A stretch of 64,000 nucleotides of DNA from Nocardia terrae (GTDB lineage: Bacteria > Actinomycetota > Actinomycetes > Mycobacteriales > Mycobacteriaceae): assembly GCF_009760405.1 (NCBI RefSeq), contig NZ_WRPP01000001.1, forward strand, positions 2,000,909-2,064,908, read 5' to 3'. Shown one piece after another: positions 26,586 through 35,944 of the stretch. Both the position numbers and the translations under genes were made by a program. The notes under the pieces are model-generated. The model saw only the letters and a list, made by a program, of their open reading frames with translations, searched no databases and had not been told where the DNA came from. The stretch's first letter is position 1, and every line of letters starts with the position of its first letter.

Positions 26586-26601
26586 GAATCCAGCCTAGCC
26601 C

Positions 26602-27021
26602 TCACATCCGGTAGTACCTGGGCCCGCGGGGCCCGAAACCGCGGCGGCCCCGGACGAAGATGAAGAACAGCACGGGGAACAGGAAGAACGGGAAGAAGTG
26701 CGTCTCCACCGCGAACGCGACGAGGAAGAACAGGAATACCGCCGCTCCGATCGGGGCGAGGGGCAAGGCGCGACGCGGGACCGGAGGCGGGGTGGAGACC
26801 GGCGGGACCGGGGGCTGCGGCCGGGGCAGATCGCTGAACAGCACGGTCAGCTCGCCCGCGGTCTTCGCGGCATAGGCCCGGCCCACCCGGTCGTCGTATT
26901 CGGCGACGTCGAGGCGGCCGGCCGCGAAGTGCTCGCCGAGCGCCGCGGCGGCCTGCTCGCGTTCCGCGGTGCCGACGCGGACATCGGGCGGCCCGTAGAC
27001 CGCGGGATCGAAATCGGTCAT
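26602..27021 (-). CDS. DUF1707 (SHOCT-like) membrane protein
   Basis: A 139-residue protein. An N-terminal DUF1707 domain (about residues 13-65) reads VRVGTAEREQAAAALGEHFAAGRLDVAEYDDRVGRAYAAKTAGELTVLFSDLP, followed by a Pro-rich linker, two very hydrophobic phenylalanine-rich membrane segments (about 88-125), and an Arg-rich tail. DUF1707 domains often sit at the N-terminus of small actinobacterial membrane proteins of unknown role. ATG 27021 is the only reasonable start. Confidence 0.85.
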   Translation of the reverse strand: MTDFDPAVYGPPDVRVGTAEREQAAAALGEHFAAGRLDVAEYDDRVGRAYAAKTAGELTVLFSDLPRPQPPVPPVSTPPPVPRRALPLAPIGAAVFLFFLVAFAVETHFFPFFLFPVLFFIFVRGRRGFGPRGPRYYRM

Positions 27022-27113
27022 GACATCCGCCTCATGGGAGGGAAGGAATCTCGTTGTCCGCCAGCGTAGGCCGGTTCGCGCCGGCGCGCCTGCACGCCCG
27101 CGCGTAATCCTCG

Positions 27114-28052
27114 CTACGCGCGTTGACGTATGTCGGCGACCGGAGCGGGGGCGGCGTGGTCGAGGGCCAGCGCGGCGAATTCGGCGACCTTGGGATGGTC
27201 GGTGTCGGTGCGCCACACCAGCCGGACCCGCGCCTCGGGCAATCCGGTGAGCGGCACGAACGCCACTTCCGGATGGGTGAAGTAGGTGGGCATGGCGGAG
27301 GTGGTCGCGAAGACCGCGTTGTTGTGGGCGACGGCGGTCAGCATCTCGGGTTCGGTGCGCGCGGGCGCGACCCGCGGAATCGGCCGTCCGCCCGGGGTGG
27401 TAGCCGGTGGCCAGAACCGGCGCGCGAATTCGGGCGGGACGTCGGGATGCGGCCCGATCACCCGCAACTCGGCCAGATCCTCGATGTCGATGCTCGCGCG
27501 GGTGGACCAGGGATGGCTGCGCGCGATGGCCAGCAGTCGCGGGAACACGCCCACCTCGGGTCCGATGGTGACACCGAGCTGTTCGACCGGGGCCAGGCAG
27601 ATCTGGATGTCGATCTCGCCGCGCCGCAGCGGGCCGTAGATGTCGGTCCATTGCAGTTGCGTCAGGGTGACCGGGCATTCCGGATGCCGTGCCCGGAACC
27701 CGGCCAGCGCCCCGTCCAGGGTCGCGCCGTAGGGTCCGAGAAATCCGACGCGCAAACCCCGTGCGGCGGTGCGGGTTTCGGCGAAGGCACGCTGCAGTTC
27801 CTCGAAGGCGGGCCGCGCGCGGGCCAGTAGATGCTCACCCAGCGGATTGAGCGTGACCCGCCGGCTGGTGCGCTCCACCAGTCGCCTTCCGATGCGGCGT
27901 TCCAGGCTGCGGATGAGCTGGCTCACCCGAGGCTGGGACATGCCCAGCCGTGCCGCGGTCCGGCCGAAGTGCAGTTCCTCGGCCAGCACCACGAAGGCTT
28001 CCAGTTCGGCCGGGTCCACGCGGTTCTCGCGAAAAGAGTCGTCGATAAGCAT
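27114..28052 (-). CDS. LysR-family transcriptional regulator
   Basis: A 312-residue LTTR. The HTH runs from LEAFVVLAEELHFGRTAARLGMSQPRVSQLIRSLERRIGRRLVERTSRRVTLNPLG, residues 16-70, followed by a linker helix and a periplasmic-binding-protein-like effector domain (from RGLRVGFLGPYGATL). Divergent from ubiX-ubiD, which it probably activates in response to an aromatic acid. Its start codon lies inside an ATAAG-N5-CTTAT dyad, the T-N11-A type box LTTRs bind, implying autoregulation. Confidence 0.93.
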   Translation of the reverse strand: MLIDDSFRENRVDPAELEAFVVLAEELHFGRTAARLGMSQPRVSQLIRSLERRIGRRLVERTSRRVTLNPLGEHLLARARPAFEELQRAFAETRTAARGLRVGFLGPYGATLDGALAGFRARHPECPVTLTQLQWTDIYGPLRRGEIDIQICLAPVEQLGVTIGPEVGVFPRLLAIARSHPWSTRASIDIEDLAELRVIGPHPDVPPEFARRFWPPATTPGGRPIPRVAPARTEPEMLTAVAHNNAVFATTSAMPTYFTHPEVAFVPLTGLPEARVRLVWRTDTDHPKVAEFAALALDHAAPAPVADIRQRA

Positions 28053-28118
28053 CTCTTATGGATTTTCGCGCATTTGCCCGTTGATGGCCATCCGGGGGGT
28101 CCTCGATGCTGAATCGGT
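28036..28118. repeat. Direct repeat copy 1 at the LysR/ubiX junction
   Basis: An 83-bp segment from the first LysR codons to the ubiX GTG. It recurs at 30251-30333, offset exactly 2215 bp and without gaps, with most positions identical. It contains ATAAG-CATCT-CTTAT (28045-28059), a likely LysR operator. Confidence 0.9.
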
Positions 28119-28701
28119 GAGTGAAGCGCGGCGTTTGGTGGTGGGAATCAGCGGGGCGACCGGTATCGCCTACGGCGTGCGGGTGCTGGAATTGGCCCGC
28201 AAGGCCGGAGTCGAGACGCATCTGGTGGTGACCCCGGCCGGGCAGCAGACCCGCGCCTACGAAACCGGCATGAGCGCGGCCGATCTCGCGGCCATGGCGG
28301 ATGTGACCTACCGCCCGGCCGATATCGGCGCGGCCATCGCCTCGGGTTCGTTCCGGACCGCGGGAATGATCGTGGCCCCCTGCTCGATTCGCACCCTGTC
28401 CGCGGTCGCCTACGCCAACAACGACAATCTGCTGACCCGGGCCGCCGACGTGACCCTCAAGGAACGCCGCCGCCTGGTGCTCATGGTCCGCGAAACCCCG
28501 CTCACCATGGCGCATTTGCGCGCCATGACCGCGGTCACCGAGACGGGCGGCATCGTCATGCCCCCGGTGCCCGCCTTCTACCTGAACCCGGAAACGGTGT
28601 CCGACATCGTCGACCACACCGCCGGCCGAGCCCTTGACCTGCTCGGCATCGACGTGCCGGATCTGCCCCGCTGGGGCGAGACCCCGACTGAAAGAAAGTG
28701 A
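28117..28701 (+). CDS. ubiX: UbiX-type flavin prenyltransferase
   Basis: A 194-residue enzyme that prenylates FMN to make the prFMN cofactor used by UbiD decarboxylases. It begins EARRLVVGISGATGIAYGVRVLEL, the flavin-binding glycine motif. The middle has MIVAPCSIRTLSAVAYANNDNLLTRAADVTLKERRRLVLMVRETPL with the conserved Ser and Arg residues. The C-terminus retains MPPVPAFYLNPETVSDIVDHT. An ATG at 28084 would add 11 residues but falls inside the duplicated region. Its stop overlaps the ubiD start (GTGA). Confidence 0.95.
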   Translation: MSEARRLVVGISGATGIAYGVRVLELARKAGVETHLVVTPAGQQTRAYETGMSAADLAAMADVTYRPADIGAAIASGSFRTAGMIVAPCSIRTLSAVAYANNDNLLTRAADVTLKERRRLVLMVRETPLTMAHLRAMTAVTETGGIVMPPVPAFYLNPETVSDIVDHTAGRALDLLGIDVPDLPRWGETPTERK

Positions 28702-30197
28702 AAGAGGCTGTGGCCCACCTGAAGAGTCTGCGTGAATTCATCGACGCCCTCGAAGCCCTCGGCGAGATCCAGCGCATCGACGCCGAGGTGAATTGGGAGC
28801 TGGAGATCGGTGCGATCATTCGCCGTTCCTACGACCTGAGGGCGCCCGCGCCGCTGTTCACCAACATCACCGGGTACCAGGACAGCGGATTCGGTGTGCT
28901 GGGCGCGCCCGGCGGTCTGTCCGGCCCGACCCATTCGCTGGCCCGAATCGCCCTGGCGCTCGGCCTGTCCGCGGACGCACGCGGACAGGACATCGTCGAA
29001 GCCATTGTCGAGGCGCGCCGCAAGCCCGGCATCGCGCCCGTCCAGGTTCCGGCCGAAACCGCGCCCTGCAAACAGAACATCGTGCGCGGCGACGATGTCG
29101 ACCTGCTGGCCTTCCCGACCCCGCTCATCCACGGCAACGACGGCGGCCGCTATATCCAGACCTACGGCATGAACATCGCCAAGACGCCGGATGGTTCCTG
29201 GACCAACTGGTCGATCAACCGCATGATGATCGCGAGCCGCAACACCTTGGCCTGCCTCATTCCCGGACCGCAGCACCTGGGCATCATTCGGGCGAAGTGG
29301 GCCGAGCAGCGGAAGCCCATGCCCATCGCGCTCGCGCTGGGTGTCGAGCCCGGCCTGCCGTTCGTCGGGGCCATGCCGCTGCCGGAAGGCGCGGACGAAT
29401 CCCATTTCCTGGGTGCGCTGTTCGGCGAGGGCATCGAGGTGGTGCCCGCCGAGACCGTGGACCTGCTGGTGCCTGCCACCGCCGAGATCGTCATCGAGGG
29501 CCATATCTCCTTCGACGAGACGGTGATGGAGGGGCCGATGAACGAATACCCGGGATACAACGCTCTGGAAGCCTCGGAGAAGCCGGTCTTCCACGTGTCC
29601 GCCATCACCTATCGTGACGGCGCGATCCTGCCCGTGGTCGCCGCCGGGCCGCCGGTGGAGGAGGACCACACCGCCACCGGCACCATGCACGCCGCCGAGA
29701 TCCTCTACCAGTTGCGTGAGGCAGGTCTGCCGGTCGCTTCGACCTGGTTCTCCTACGAGTCCGCACTGCACTGGCTGATCGTCGCCGCCGATTCCGATTG
29801 GCACGCCAAGCTTCCCGTGTCCTCCGGCGACTTCGCACAGCGGGTCGGTGACGTCGTGTTCGCCGGCAAGGCCGGATTCGGGGTTCCCAAGGTGCTGCTG
29901 GTCGAGGACGACGTCGACATCACCGATGTGAACCAGATCGTGTGGGCCTTCGCGACTCGTGCCCACCCCGAGCACGGTGAGGTCCACTTTCCCGCCGAGC
30001 TCACCGCCGCTCTCTCGGTCTACCTGTCCGAGGTCGAGCAGCACTCCTACCGGGCGGGCAAGGTCGTCTACAACTGCCTGCTGGCCGACCTGTTCGACGA
30101 ATCCCAGCGCCCGATCAAGGGCAGCTTCGAAAACGGCTGGCCGCAAGAGATCCAGCAGCGCGTCCTCGACCGCTGGCAGGAGTACGGCTACCGCTGA
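28698..30197 (+). CDS. ubiD: UbiD-family (prFMN-dependent) decarboxylase
   Basis: A 499-residue enzyme that reversibly decarboxylates an unsaturated or aromatic acid with prFMN made by the neighbouring UbiX. Family signatures are YGMNIAKTPDGSWTNWSINRMMI, the prFMN/metal region, and EGHISFDETVMEGPMNEYPGY, with the catalytic Glu cluster. With a LysR regulator and no third subunit visible, a stand-alone hydroxybenzoate- or pyrrole-carboxylate-type enzyme is likely; ubiquinone synthesis is improbable in this group, which uses menaquinone. GTG start at 28698. Confidence 0.94.
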   Translation: MKEAVAHLKSLREFIDALEALGEIQRIDAEVNWELEIGAIIRRSYDLRAPAPLFTNITGYQDSGFGVLGAPGGLSGPTHSLARIALALGLSADARGQDIVEAIVEARRKPGIAPVQVPAETAPCKQNIVRGDDVDLLAFPTPLIHGNDGGRYIQTYGMNIAKTPDGSWTNWSINRMMIASRNTLACLIPGPQHLGIIRAKWAEQRKPMPIALALGVEPGLPFVGAMPLPEGADESHFLGALFGEGIEVVPAETVDLLVPATAEIVIEGHISFDETVMEGPMNEYPGYNALEASEKPVFHVSAITYRDGAILPVVAAGPPVEEDHTATGTMHAAEILYQLREAGLPVASTWFSYESALHWLIVAADSDWHAKLPVSSGDFAQRVGDVVFAGKAGFGVPKVLLVEDDVDITDVNQIVWAFATRAHPEHGEVHFPAELTAALSVYLSEVEQHSYRAGKVVYNCLLADLFDESQRPIKGSFENGWPQEIQQRVLDRWQEYGYR

Positions 30198-30250
30198 TCC
30201 GGCCGCGTCGTCCGTCACCGACCCCGTCGCTCCGTGTCTCACGGGATGAA

Positions 30251-30333
30251 GAGTCGTCGATAAGCATTCCTTATCGATTGACGCGGATTTGCCCGTTGAT
30301 GGACATCCGGTCCGTACCTGATGCTTTATCGGT
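30251..30333. repeat. Direct repeat copy 2 downstream of ubiD
   Basis: The second copy of the 83-bp LysR/ubiX junction begins 54 bp after the ubiD stop. It keeps ATAAG-CATTC-CTTAT (30260-30274), the six codons matching the LysR N-terminus on the minus strand, and the ATG-x-ATCCGG stretch. No regulator or ubiX follows it; the glutaminase gene ends at 30404 on the other strand. Confidence 0.9.
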
Positions 30334-30403
30334 TGCCGGCACGACTGCGGGCGGAAACCGGACGACCGTCGAGGGGTGTCGAACGAGGGCCGCCCGATCG
30401 GGG

Positions 30404-32305
30404 TCAGATGCCGCCGTGCGCCGCGACCGCGCGCACGGCGGCATCGGCCTGGGTGTAGGCGGCGGCCGCGAGGCGTTCCAGCAGAGCCAGTTTGATGTCG
30501 GGGGCCTGATCGGTGAGCTGGTCGAAGCGGGCGGTGGGCATGACCGCCACGCGGACCGTGGTTTCGGCGTAGACGTCATTGGCGTAGGGGACACCCGCGA
30601 GCATGGAGGTCTCGCCGAAGGACATGCCCGGGGTGAGGGTGATCAGGCGGTGGCGGCGGTTGTCGCGGTCGGTGAAGGTGAAGCGGACCCGGCCGTCCAG
30701 GATGAGGAACAGGCCGCAGCGGGAACTGCCGCTGGCCACGATGATCTCGCCGCGCGCGATGGTGCGGGTCTCGAATTCCTTTGCCAGGCGGGCGCGTTCG
30801 TCGTCGGGCATCTCGGCCAGGGCGGGGTGCTGCTCGATGGTCAGGGCGGCGGGGCATTCCTGGCCGGGCGGGCGGTGCGCGTCGAGGATGAGCTGTTCAC
30901 ACCATTCGGTGGCGGCGTCGCGGTCGATGAAGACCCGCCCGCGCGGATCGTTCGGCACCAGGCTCGATACCAGATGCCCGAGCTTGCCGTCCGGATCCAC
31001 CAGCGCCACACGGCATCCCGCGGCGGCCAGTTCGGCCTCCAGATCGTTGAACATGCGGATCGCGATCGGGCTCACGTCGCCGACTTCGCGCAGATCCAGC
31101 ACCAGCGCTTCCAGCTCGGCCGCGGTCTCCTCGACGCTGCGCACGGTGGATTCGGCACCGGCGAAGAGCAAGTCGCCGTGCAGTTCGAAGATGCGGGCGC
31201 GGTCGCCGAATTCGTGCAGCACGTCCAGTTCATCGGTGTCGCGGCGCAGTCGCGACGGCGCCTCGGCCACCGAGTAGGCGGCGCGAATCGCGGTGTGCGC
31301 GGCCCGGGTCACGTGCAGGAAGTGCAGTCCCAGCCGATTCGACAACTCGCGGCACGCCTTGACCCCGCGCACGCTGCTGCCGTGCGCGTCCAGGCGCGGG
31401 GAGTACACCGCGATCCCGATCTGCCCGGGCAGCACCGCCAGGATTCCGCCGCCCACACCGCTTTTCGCGGGCAGCCCGACGGTGGTCACCCAGTCGCCCG
31501 CGGAGTCGTACATGCCGCAGGTGGTCATGACCGAGAGCACCTGCTCGACCAGCGGCCGGGTCAGTGCGCGCTCGTGGGTCAGCGGATTGACGCCGTTGTT
31601 GGCCAGGGTCGCGGCCATCATCGCCAGATCCCGGCAGGTGACGTCGATCGAGCACTGCCGGAAGTAGCGGTCCACCGCCTCGTCCGGGTCGATGTCGATG
31701 ATCTCCGCGCCGCGCAGCAGCAGTCCGATCGCGCGGTTGCGGTATCCGGTGCGCGCCTCGGAGGCGTACACCGCCTCGTTCATGCTCAGCTCGCGTCCGG
31801 CGAATCGGCTGTAGCTCCGCCGGATTCGGGCAAAACGGTCGGCCGCGTCGGTGCCCTTGATCAGCGAGGCCGCCGCGATCGCCCCGGCATTGATCATCGG
31901 ATTGCGCGGGCGCTGTGTCTGGGGGTCCAGACTGATTTCGTTGAACGGCTCCCCGGACGGCTCCACGTCGATGTGCCGCGCCACCTCCGCGGGCCCTCGA
32001 TCGGCCAGGGCCAGCGCATACGTGAACGGTTTGGAGATCGACTGAATCGTGAACGCGGTGTCCAGATCTCCGCTCCCGTACACCCGCCCGTCCGCGGTTG
32101 CCAGGCAGATGCCGAACGAATCGGGTTGCACCGCCGCCAGTTCCGGAATGTAGTCGGCCAGCGTTCCCGACGTGTCGGCGCGGCACAGCTCGTAGACTTC
32201 GTCGATGATGCGGGCCACGACGCCGCCGGAGGGGACCACCGGGCCACTGTAACCGGCGTAACGTGTGTGGAGCCTCACATCTGCCAGGGATGTCGCAGGT
32301 GACAA
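30404..32305 (-). CDS. glsA: Glutaminase A fused to STAS and cyclic nucleotide-binding domains
   Basis: A 633-residue protein. Residues 20-310 are a glutaminase with the beta-lactamase-like motif QSISKPF (nucleophile Ser89, Lys92), converting glutamine to glutamate and ammonia. Residues about 330-440 look like a STAS domain ([22 protein letters not shown]). From about 475 to the end is a Crp-like cyclic nucleotide-binding domain with [19 protein letters not shown] as phosphate cassette. The start is TTG 32305, with a GTG at 32278 as alternative. The fusion implies activity control by nucleotide or partner binding. Divergent from dxs. Confidence 0.92.
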   Translation of the reverse strand: MSPATSLADVRLHTRYAGYSGPVVPSGGVVARIIDEVYELCRADTSGTLADYIPELAAVQPDSFGICLATADGRVYGSGDLDTAFTIQSISKPFTYALALADRGPAEVARHIDVEPSGEPFNEISLDPQTQRPRNPMINAGAIAAASLIKGTDAADRFARIRRSYSRFAGRELSMNEAVYASEARTGYRNRAIGLLLRGAEIIDIDPDEAVDRYFRQCSIDVTCRDLAMMAATLANNGVNPLTHERALTRPLVEQVLSVMTTCGMYDSAGDWVTTVGLPAKSGVGGGILAVLPGQIGIAVYSPRLDAHGSSVRGVKACRELSNRLGLHFLHVTRAAHTAIRAAYSVAEAPSRLRRDTDELDVLHEFGDRARIFELHGDLLFAGAESTVRSVEETAAELEALVLDLREVGDVSPIAIRMFNDLEAELAAAGCRVALVDPDGKLGHLVSSLVPNDPRGRVFIDRDAATEWCEQLILDAHRPPGQECPAALTIEQHPALAEMPDDERARLAKEFETRTIARGEIIVASGSSRCGLFLILDGRVRFTFTDRDNRRHRLITLTPGMSFGETSMLAGVPYANDVYAETTVRVAVMPTARFDQLTDQAPDIKLALLERLAAAAYTQADAAVRAVAAHGGI

Positions 32306-32383
32306 ATGTTCCTGGCGTCAGGGGCCGAAAAGGGCTCCGTAGACTGTTGCAATCACAGGATTCATCCGGAGGGAGCAATAGCC

Positions 32384-34324
32384 GTGGGAGTGCTTTCCCG
32401 GGTCGACACGCCCGAGGACCTGCGCAGGCTGTCGGTACCGGAGCTGCACGAGTTGGCCGAGGAGATTCGCGAGTTCCTGGTGCGGAAGGTCGCCGTCACC
32501 GGCGGGCACCTCGGACCGAACCTCGGCGTCGTGGAGCTGACCATCGCGTTGCACCGGGTCTTCGACTCGCCTGCCGACCCGATCATCTTCGACACCGGGC
32601 ATCAGGCATACGTGCACAAGATCCTCACCGGCCGCAAGGACGGGTTCGACACCCTGCGCAAAGAGGGCGGGCTGTCGGGTTATCCGTGTCGCGCCGAGAG
32701 CGCGCACGACTGGGTGGAGTCCTCGCACGCCTCGGCCTCGCTGTCCTACGCGGACGGCATCGCCAAGGCGTTCGCGCTGACCCGGCAGAAGCGGCACGTG
32801 GTCGCGGTCGTCGGGGACGGCGCGCTGACCGGCGGCATGTGCTGGGAGGCGTTGAACAATATCGCCGCGGGCCAGGATCGTTCGGTCATCGTGGTGGTCA
32901 ACGACAACGGCCGCTCCTACGCGCCGACCATCGGCGGGCTCGCCGAGCGGCTGGCCGGGTTGCGCACCCAGCCCGCCTACGAGCACGCGCTCGACGCCAC
33001 CAAGCGGATCGTGCAGAGCATTCCGCGCGTGGGGGATTCGGCGTACTCGATGCTGCACGCCATCAAGACCGGGATCAAGGACGCGGTCGCGCCGCAGGAG
33101 CTGTTCAGCGATCTCGGGCTGAAGTACGTGGGCCCGGTCGACGGGCACGATCCGGTGATGCTGGAGGCGGCGCTGCGGCGGGCCAAGGACTTCGGCGGTC
33201 CGGTCATCGTGCACGCGGTGACGCAGAAGGGCCGCGGGTACACCCCGGCGGTCAATCACGAAGCCGATCAGATGCATTCGATCGGCGTCATCGATCCCGA
33301 GACCGGTGAACCGCTGGCCGGGTCCGCGGGCACCAGCTGGACCTCGGTGTTCTCCAAGGAGCTCATCGCCCTGGGCGAGCAGCGCGACGACATCGTCGCC
33401 ATTACCGCCGCCATGCCCGGGCCGACCGGTTTGACGCCGTTCGGGGAACGCTTCCCGGACCGCATGTTCGACGTCGGCATCGCCGAACAGCACGCCATGA
33501 CCTCCGCGGCCGGCATGGCGCTGGGCGGTCTGCACCCGGTCGTCGCCATCTACTCGACCTTCCTGAACCGGGCCTTCGACCAGCTGCTCATGGATGTGGC
33601 GCTGCTCAAGCTCCCGGTGACCCTGGTGCTGGACCGCGCGGGCATCACCGGTGACGACGGCGCCTCGCACAACGGCATGTGGGACCTGTCGGTGCTCGGC
33701 ATCGTCCCGGGCATCCGGGTGGCCGCGCCCCGCGACGCCGCCACGCTGCGTGAGGAATTGGGGGAGGCCGTGCACATCAGCGACGGCCCCACCGCGATCC
33801 GCTTCCCCAAGGGCGCCGCCATCGAGGAGATTCCGGCGGTCGAGCGCTTCGAGGGGGTGGACGTGCTGCGTCTGCCCCAGGACTCCGCGTCCTATTCGGT
33901 GCGTGCCGACGTGCTGCTCATCGCGGTCGGCCCCTTCGCCGAGCTCGCCCTGAAGGTGGCGGATCTGCTGCAGGCCGAAGGTGTTTCGGTCACCGTCGTC
34001 GACCCGCGCTGGGTGCTGCCGGTCTCCGATGCCGTGGTCAAGATGGCCGAGAACCACCGCCTGGTCGTCACCCTCGAGGACAGCGGCCTGCACGGCGGCA
34101 TCGGCTCCACCGTCTCCGCCCGCCTCCGCAGCGCCGGTGTCGACGTGCCCACCCGCGATCTCGGTGTGCCCCAGCACTTCCTGGACCACGCCTCGCGTTC
34201 GAAGATCCACCAGGAACTCGGTCTCACCCCCGGCGAGGTCGCCCAGCGCGTCCACGTCTGGCTCGGTGCGACCGACACCTCCGGATCGGATATCGAGGAA
34301 GCGCTCCTCCCCGCCGCCGAGTAA
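32384..34324 (+). CDS. dxs: 1-deoxy-D-xylulose-5-phosphate synthase
   Basis: A 646-residue thiamine diphosphate enzyme, first step of the MEP isoprenoid pathway (pyruvate plus glyceraldehyde 3-phosphate). Motifs: the N-terminal [20 protein letters not shown] and [16 protein letters not shown], ThDP/Mg binding [18 protein letters not shown] with downstream Asn-Asp, and the pyrimidine-domain [14 protein letters not shown]. The C-terminal transketolase domain ends [18 protein letters not shown] 32384 follows a clear GGAGGGAG at 32368-32375. It leaves a strong terminator after it. Confidence 0.98.
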   Translation: MGVLSRVDTPEDLRRLSVPELHELAEEIREFLVRKVAVTGGHLGPNLGVVELTIALHRVFDSPADPIIFDTGHQAYVHKILTGRKDGFDTLRKEGGLSGYPCRAESAHDWVESSHASASLSYADGIAKAFALTRQKRHVVAVVGDGALTGGMCWEALNNIAAGQDRSVIVVVNDNGRSYAPTIGGLAERLAGLRTQPAYEHALDATKRIVQSIPRVGDSAYSMLHAIKTGIKDAVAPQELFSDLGLKYVGPVDGHDPVMLEAALRRAKDFGGPVIVHAVTQKGRGYTPAVNHEADQMHSIGVIDPETGEPLAGSAGTSWTSVFSKELIALGEQRDDIVAITAAMPGPTGLTPFGERFPDRMFDVGIAEQHAMTSAAGMALGGLHPVVAIYSTFLNRAFDQLLMDVALLKLPVTLVLDRAGITGDDGASHNGMWDLSVLGIVPGIRVAAPRDAATLREELGEAVHISDGPTAIRFPKGAAIEEIPAVERFEGVDVLRLPQDSASYSVRADVLLIAVGPFAELALKVADLLQAEGVSVTVVDPRWVLPVSDAVVKMAENHRLVVTLEDSGLHGGIGSTVSARLRSAGVDVPTRDLGVPQHFLDHASRSKIHQELGLTPGEVAQRVHVWLGATDTSGSDIEEALLPAAE

Positions 34325-34342
34325 CTTCCCGGCCGCAGCCCC

Positions 34343-34377
34343 CGGACCCGCGATCCTTCGATCGCGGGTCCGTTTTT
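34343..34377 (+). terminator. dxs rho-independent terminator
   Basis: A perfect 13-bp stem (CGGACCCGCGATC) with loop CTTC ends in GTTTTT, 19 bp after the dxs stop. Confidence 0.95.
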
Positions 34378-34407
34378 CTGTGCGGAGCTGGACTTCTCGC
34401 GTAGATT

Positions 34408-34423
34408 CTGTAACAGGTTACAG
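34408..34423 (+). promoter_or_regulatory. KstR-like operator upstream of echA
   Basis: CTGTAACAGGTTACAG is a perfect 7-2-7 palindrome, 19 bp before the echA start. The inner 14 bases fit the published KstR consensus TnnAACnnGTTnnA exactly. Assignment to KstR rather than to another TetR-family regulator is inference. Confidence 0.6.
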
Positions 34424-34442
34424 TTTCTGGTCAGGAGTTCGG

Positions 34443-35246
34443 ATGTCGTTTGTGATTGTCGAGAAGCCGCGTCCCCAGATCGCGTTGGTCACCTTGAACC
34501 GGCCGGAGCGGATGAATGCCATGGCGTTCGACGTCATGGTGCCGCTGCGGGAGACCCTCGAGGACGTGGCGGCCGACAATGAGGTGCGGGTGGTGGTGCT
34601 GACCGGGGCCGGGCACGGATTCTGCTCGGGCGCGGATCTGCAGCACGCGGGGAAGGTGCCGGGTGTGGAGGGGTTGACGCGCACCAGCATCGCGCGCCGC
34701 TCGATGGAGTTGCTCAACAACGTGATGCTCACGATCAAGCGGATGCATCAGCCGGTGATCAGCGCCATCAACGGCGCGGCCATCGGCGGCGGCTTCTGCC
34801 TGGCCATGGGCACCGATATCCGAATCGCCTCGGAGGACGCCTATTTCCGCGCCGCGGGCATCAACAACGGCCTCACCTCCGCCGAACTCGGCATCAGCTA
34901 CACCCTGCCGCGCGCCATCGGCTCCACCCGCGCCTTCGAGATCATGCTCACCGGCCGCGACGTCGACGCCGCCGAAGCCGAACGCATCGGCATAGTCTCG
35001 CGCGTCGTCCCCGCCGACAAACTCCTCGAGGCCGCCTACGACACCGCCGACCAGATCATCCGCTGGAGCCGGGTAGGCGGCGAACTCACCAAACGCCTGC
35101 TCTGGAGTGGCCTGGAGGCAGGCTCTTTCGAATCCCACATGCAGAACGAGGGCATGGCCCAGCTCTACGTCCGCCTCACCACCGAGAACTTCGACGAGGC
35201 CATCCGGGCCCGCCGCGACCGCCGCTCACCCGACTTCCAGGACTGA
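34443..35246 (+). CDS. echA15: Enoyl-CoA hydratase/isomerase family protein
   Basis: A 267-residue crotonase-fold protein, in the place of mycobacterial echA15. It has GAGHGFCSGADLQ (oxyanion-hole strand) and AINGAAIGGGFCLAMGTDIRIAS, followed by the acid region GLTSAELGISYTLPR, where a Glu (AEL) fits the catalytic position. Residues after 230 hold IRARRDRRSPDFQD. It should hydrate or isomerise a fatty or steroid acyl-CoA. The KstR-like palindrome upstream points to steroid or lipid catabolism. Part of its 3' end recurs at 35945. Confidence 0.9.
   Translation: MSFVIVEKPRPQIALVTLNRPERMNAMAFDVMVPLRETLEDVAADNEVRVVVLTGAGHGFCSGADLQHAGKVPGVEGLTRTSIARRSMELLNNVMLTIKRMHQPVISAINGAAIGGGFCLAMGTDIRIASEDAYFRAAGINNGLTSAELGISYTLPRAIGSTRAFEIMLTGRDVDAAEAERIGIVSRVVPADKLLEAAYDTADQIIRWSRVGGELTKRLLWSGLEAGSFESHMQNEGMAQLYVRLTTENFDEAIRARRDRRSPDFQD
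35188..35231 (+). repeat. 44-bp direct repeat, copy 1 (inside the echA 3' end)
   Basis: Positions 35188-35231 code for the FDEAIRARRDRRSPD region of the hydratase. Copy 2 is at 35945-35988 with 41 of 44 bases identical, on the same strand. Confidence 0.93.
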
Positions 35247-35300
35247 GCGATGCCCCGCCGCGTCGGCATCGCGGCCGAGGCGGCGGGCGAGGCGATCCGG

Positions 35301-35861
35301 TCAGGCCGGGCGCGCGAGCGAGGCGATCACTCGCTGTACGTCGGCCAGTCGGACGACGGCGCTGGTGTCGGCATCGGTGACCCAGGCTTGCAAGATCTCT
35401 CGCATCAGCGTGGTCGCACCGATGCCACGTTCCTCGGCCATGTCACGCAGGTGCGTGTCGAGGGCGAGGGGGATGCGCAGCGAGCGGGTGATCATCGGCT
35501 CGTTGGTGTCGGGAACCGGCAATTGCGCGTCTGTGCCGGTGGCGATGAGGTCGGAGAGGTTCTTGTCGATGTTCATGCCCATCGCTTCCGTCCCGTGTAG
35601 CGGTCGAACACGGCTCTCGTCCGGGAGCATCTCGCGGGCGGCGATGACGTCCCAGTCGTTGTCCTCGTCGGCCGATTCGAGGACGAACACTACTAGGTAG
35701 CGGCCAGTGTGGGAGAGACCGAACAGTGCTGTGGCCTTCGCGTCGAGATGGCGCACTAGGCGGCGCTTGGAATGCAATGCCTCCCAGACCTCGCCGGGTT
35801 TAACGCCGTAGACCCGAATGTTGTGCAAACCGTCGCTGGTGAAGCTGTATCGGTCACCCAC
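35301..35861 (-). CDS. Fused BrnT-like toxin/ribbon-helix-helix antitoxin-like protein
   Basis: A 186-residue single polypeptide. Residues 13-85 resemble BrnT-type RelE-like RNase toxins (VYGVKPGEVWEAL, then LFGLSHTGRYLVVFV and WDVIAAREMLPDE). Residues 123-165 form a ribbon-helix-helix segment (ITRSLRIPLALDTHLRDMAEERG with TTLMREILQAWV) like the BrnA/CopG antitoxin. The usual two-gene BrnTA order is toxin then antitoxin, so this reads as an in-frame fusion. Start GTG 35861. A perfect dyad lies 9 bp upstream, fitting autorepression. Toxicity is not shown by the sequence. Confidence 0.75.
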   Translation of the reverse strand: MGDRYSFTSDGLHNIRVYGVKPGEVWEALHSKRRLVRHLDAKATALFGLSHTGRYLVVFVLESADEDNDWDVIAAREMLPDESRVRPLHGTEAMGMNIDKNLSDLIATGTDAQLPVPDTNEPMITRSLRIPLALDTHLRDMAEERGIGATTLMREILQAWVTDADTSAVVRLADVQRVIASLARPA

Positions 35862-35870
35862 CCGTTCAGC

Positions 35871-35888
35871 GTATCACGCACGTGATAC
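35871..35888. promoter_or_regulatory. Putative operator of the BrnTA-like gene
   Basis: GTATCACGCACGTGATAC is a perfect 8-2-8 inverted repeat, positioned where an RHH autorepressor would bind, 9 bp from the GTG start codon. Confidence 0.8.
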
Positions 35889-35944
35889 GGCGATATGTGG
35901 AGCGGAAAGCCATTGCGCCCCAACTACCTCGAGCGACACCGGCG

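Noticed and set aside
28578..30242. 554-residue minus-strand frame opposite ubiD
   Set aside because: Antisense shadow of a clear UbiD gene. Similar long shadows exist opposite the glutaminase (30278-32302) and dxs (32318-34255).
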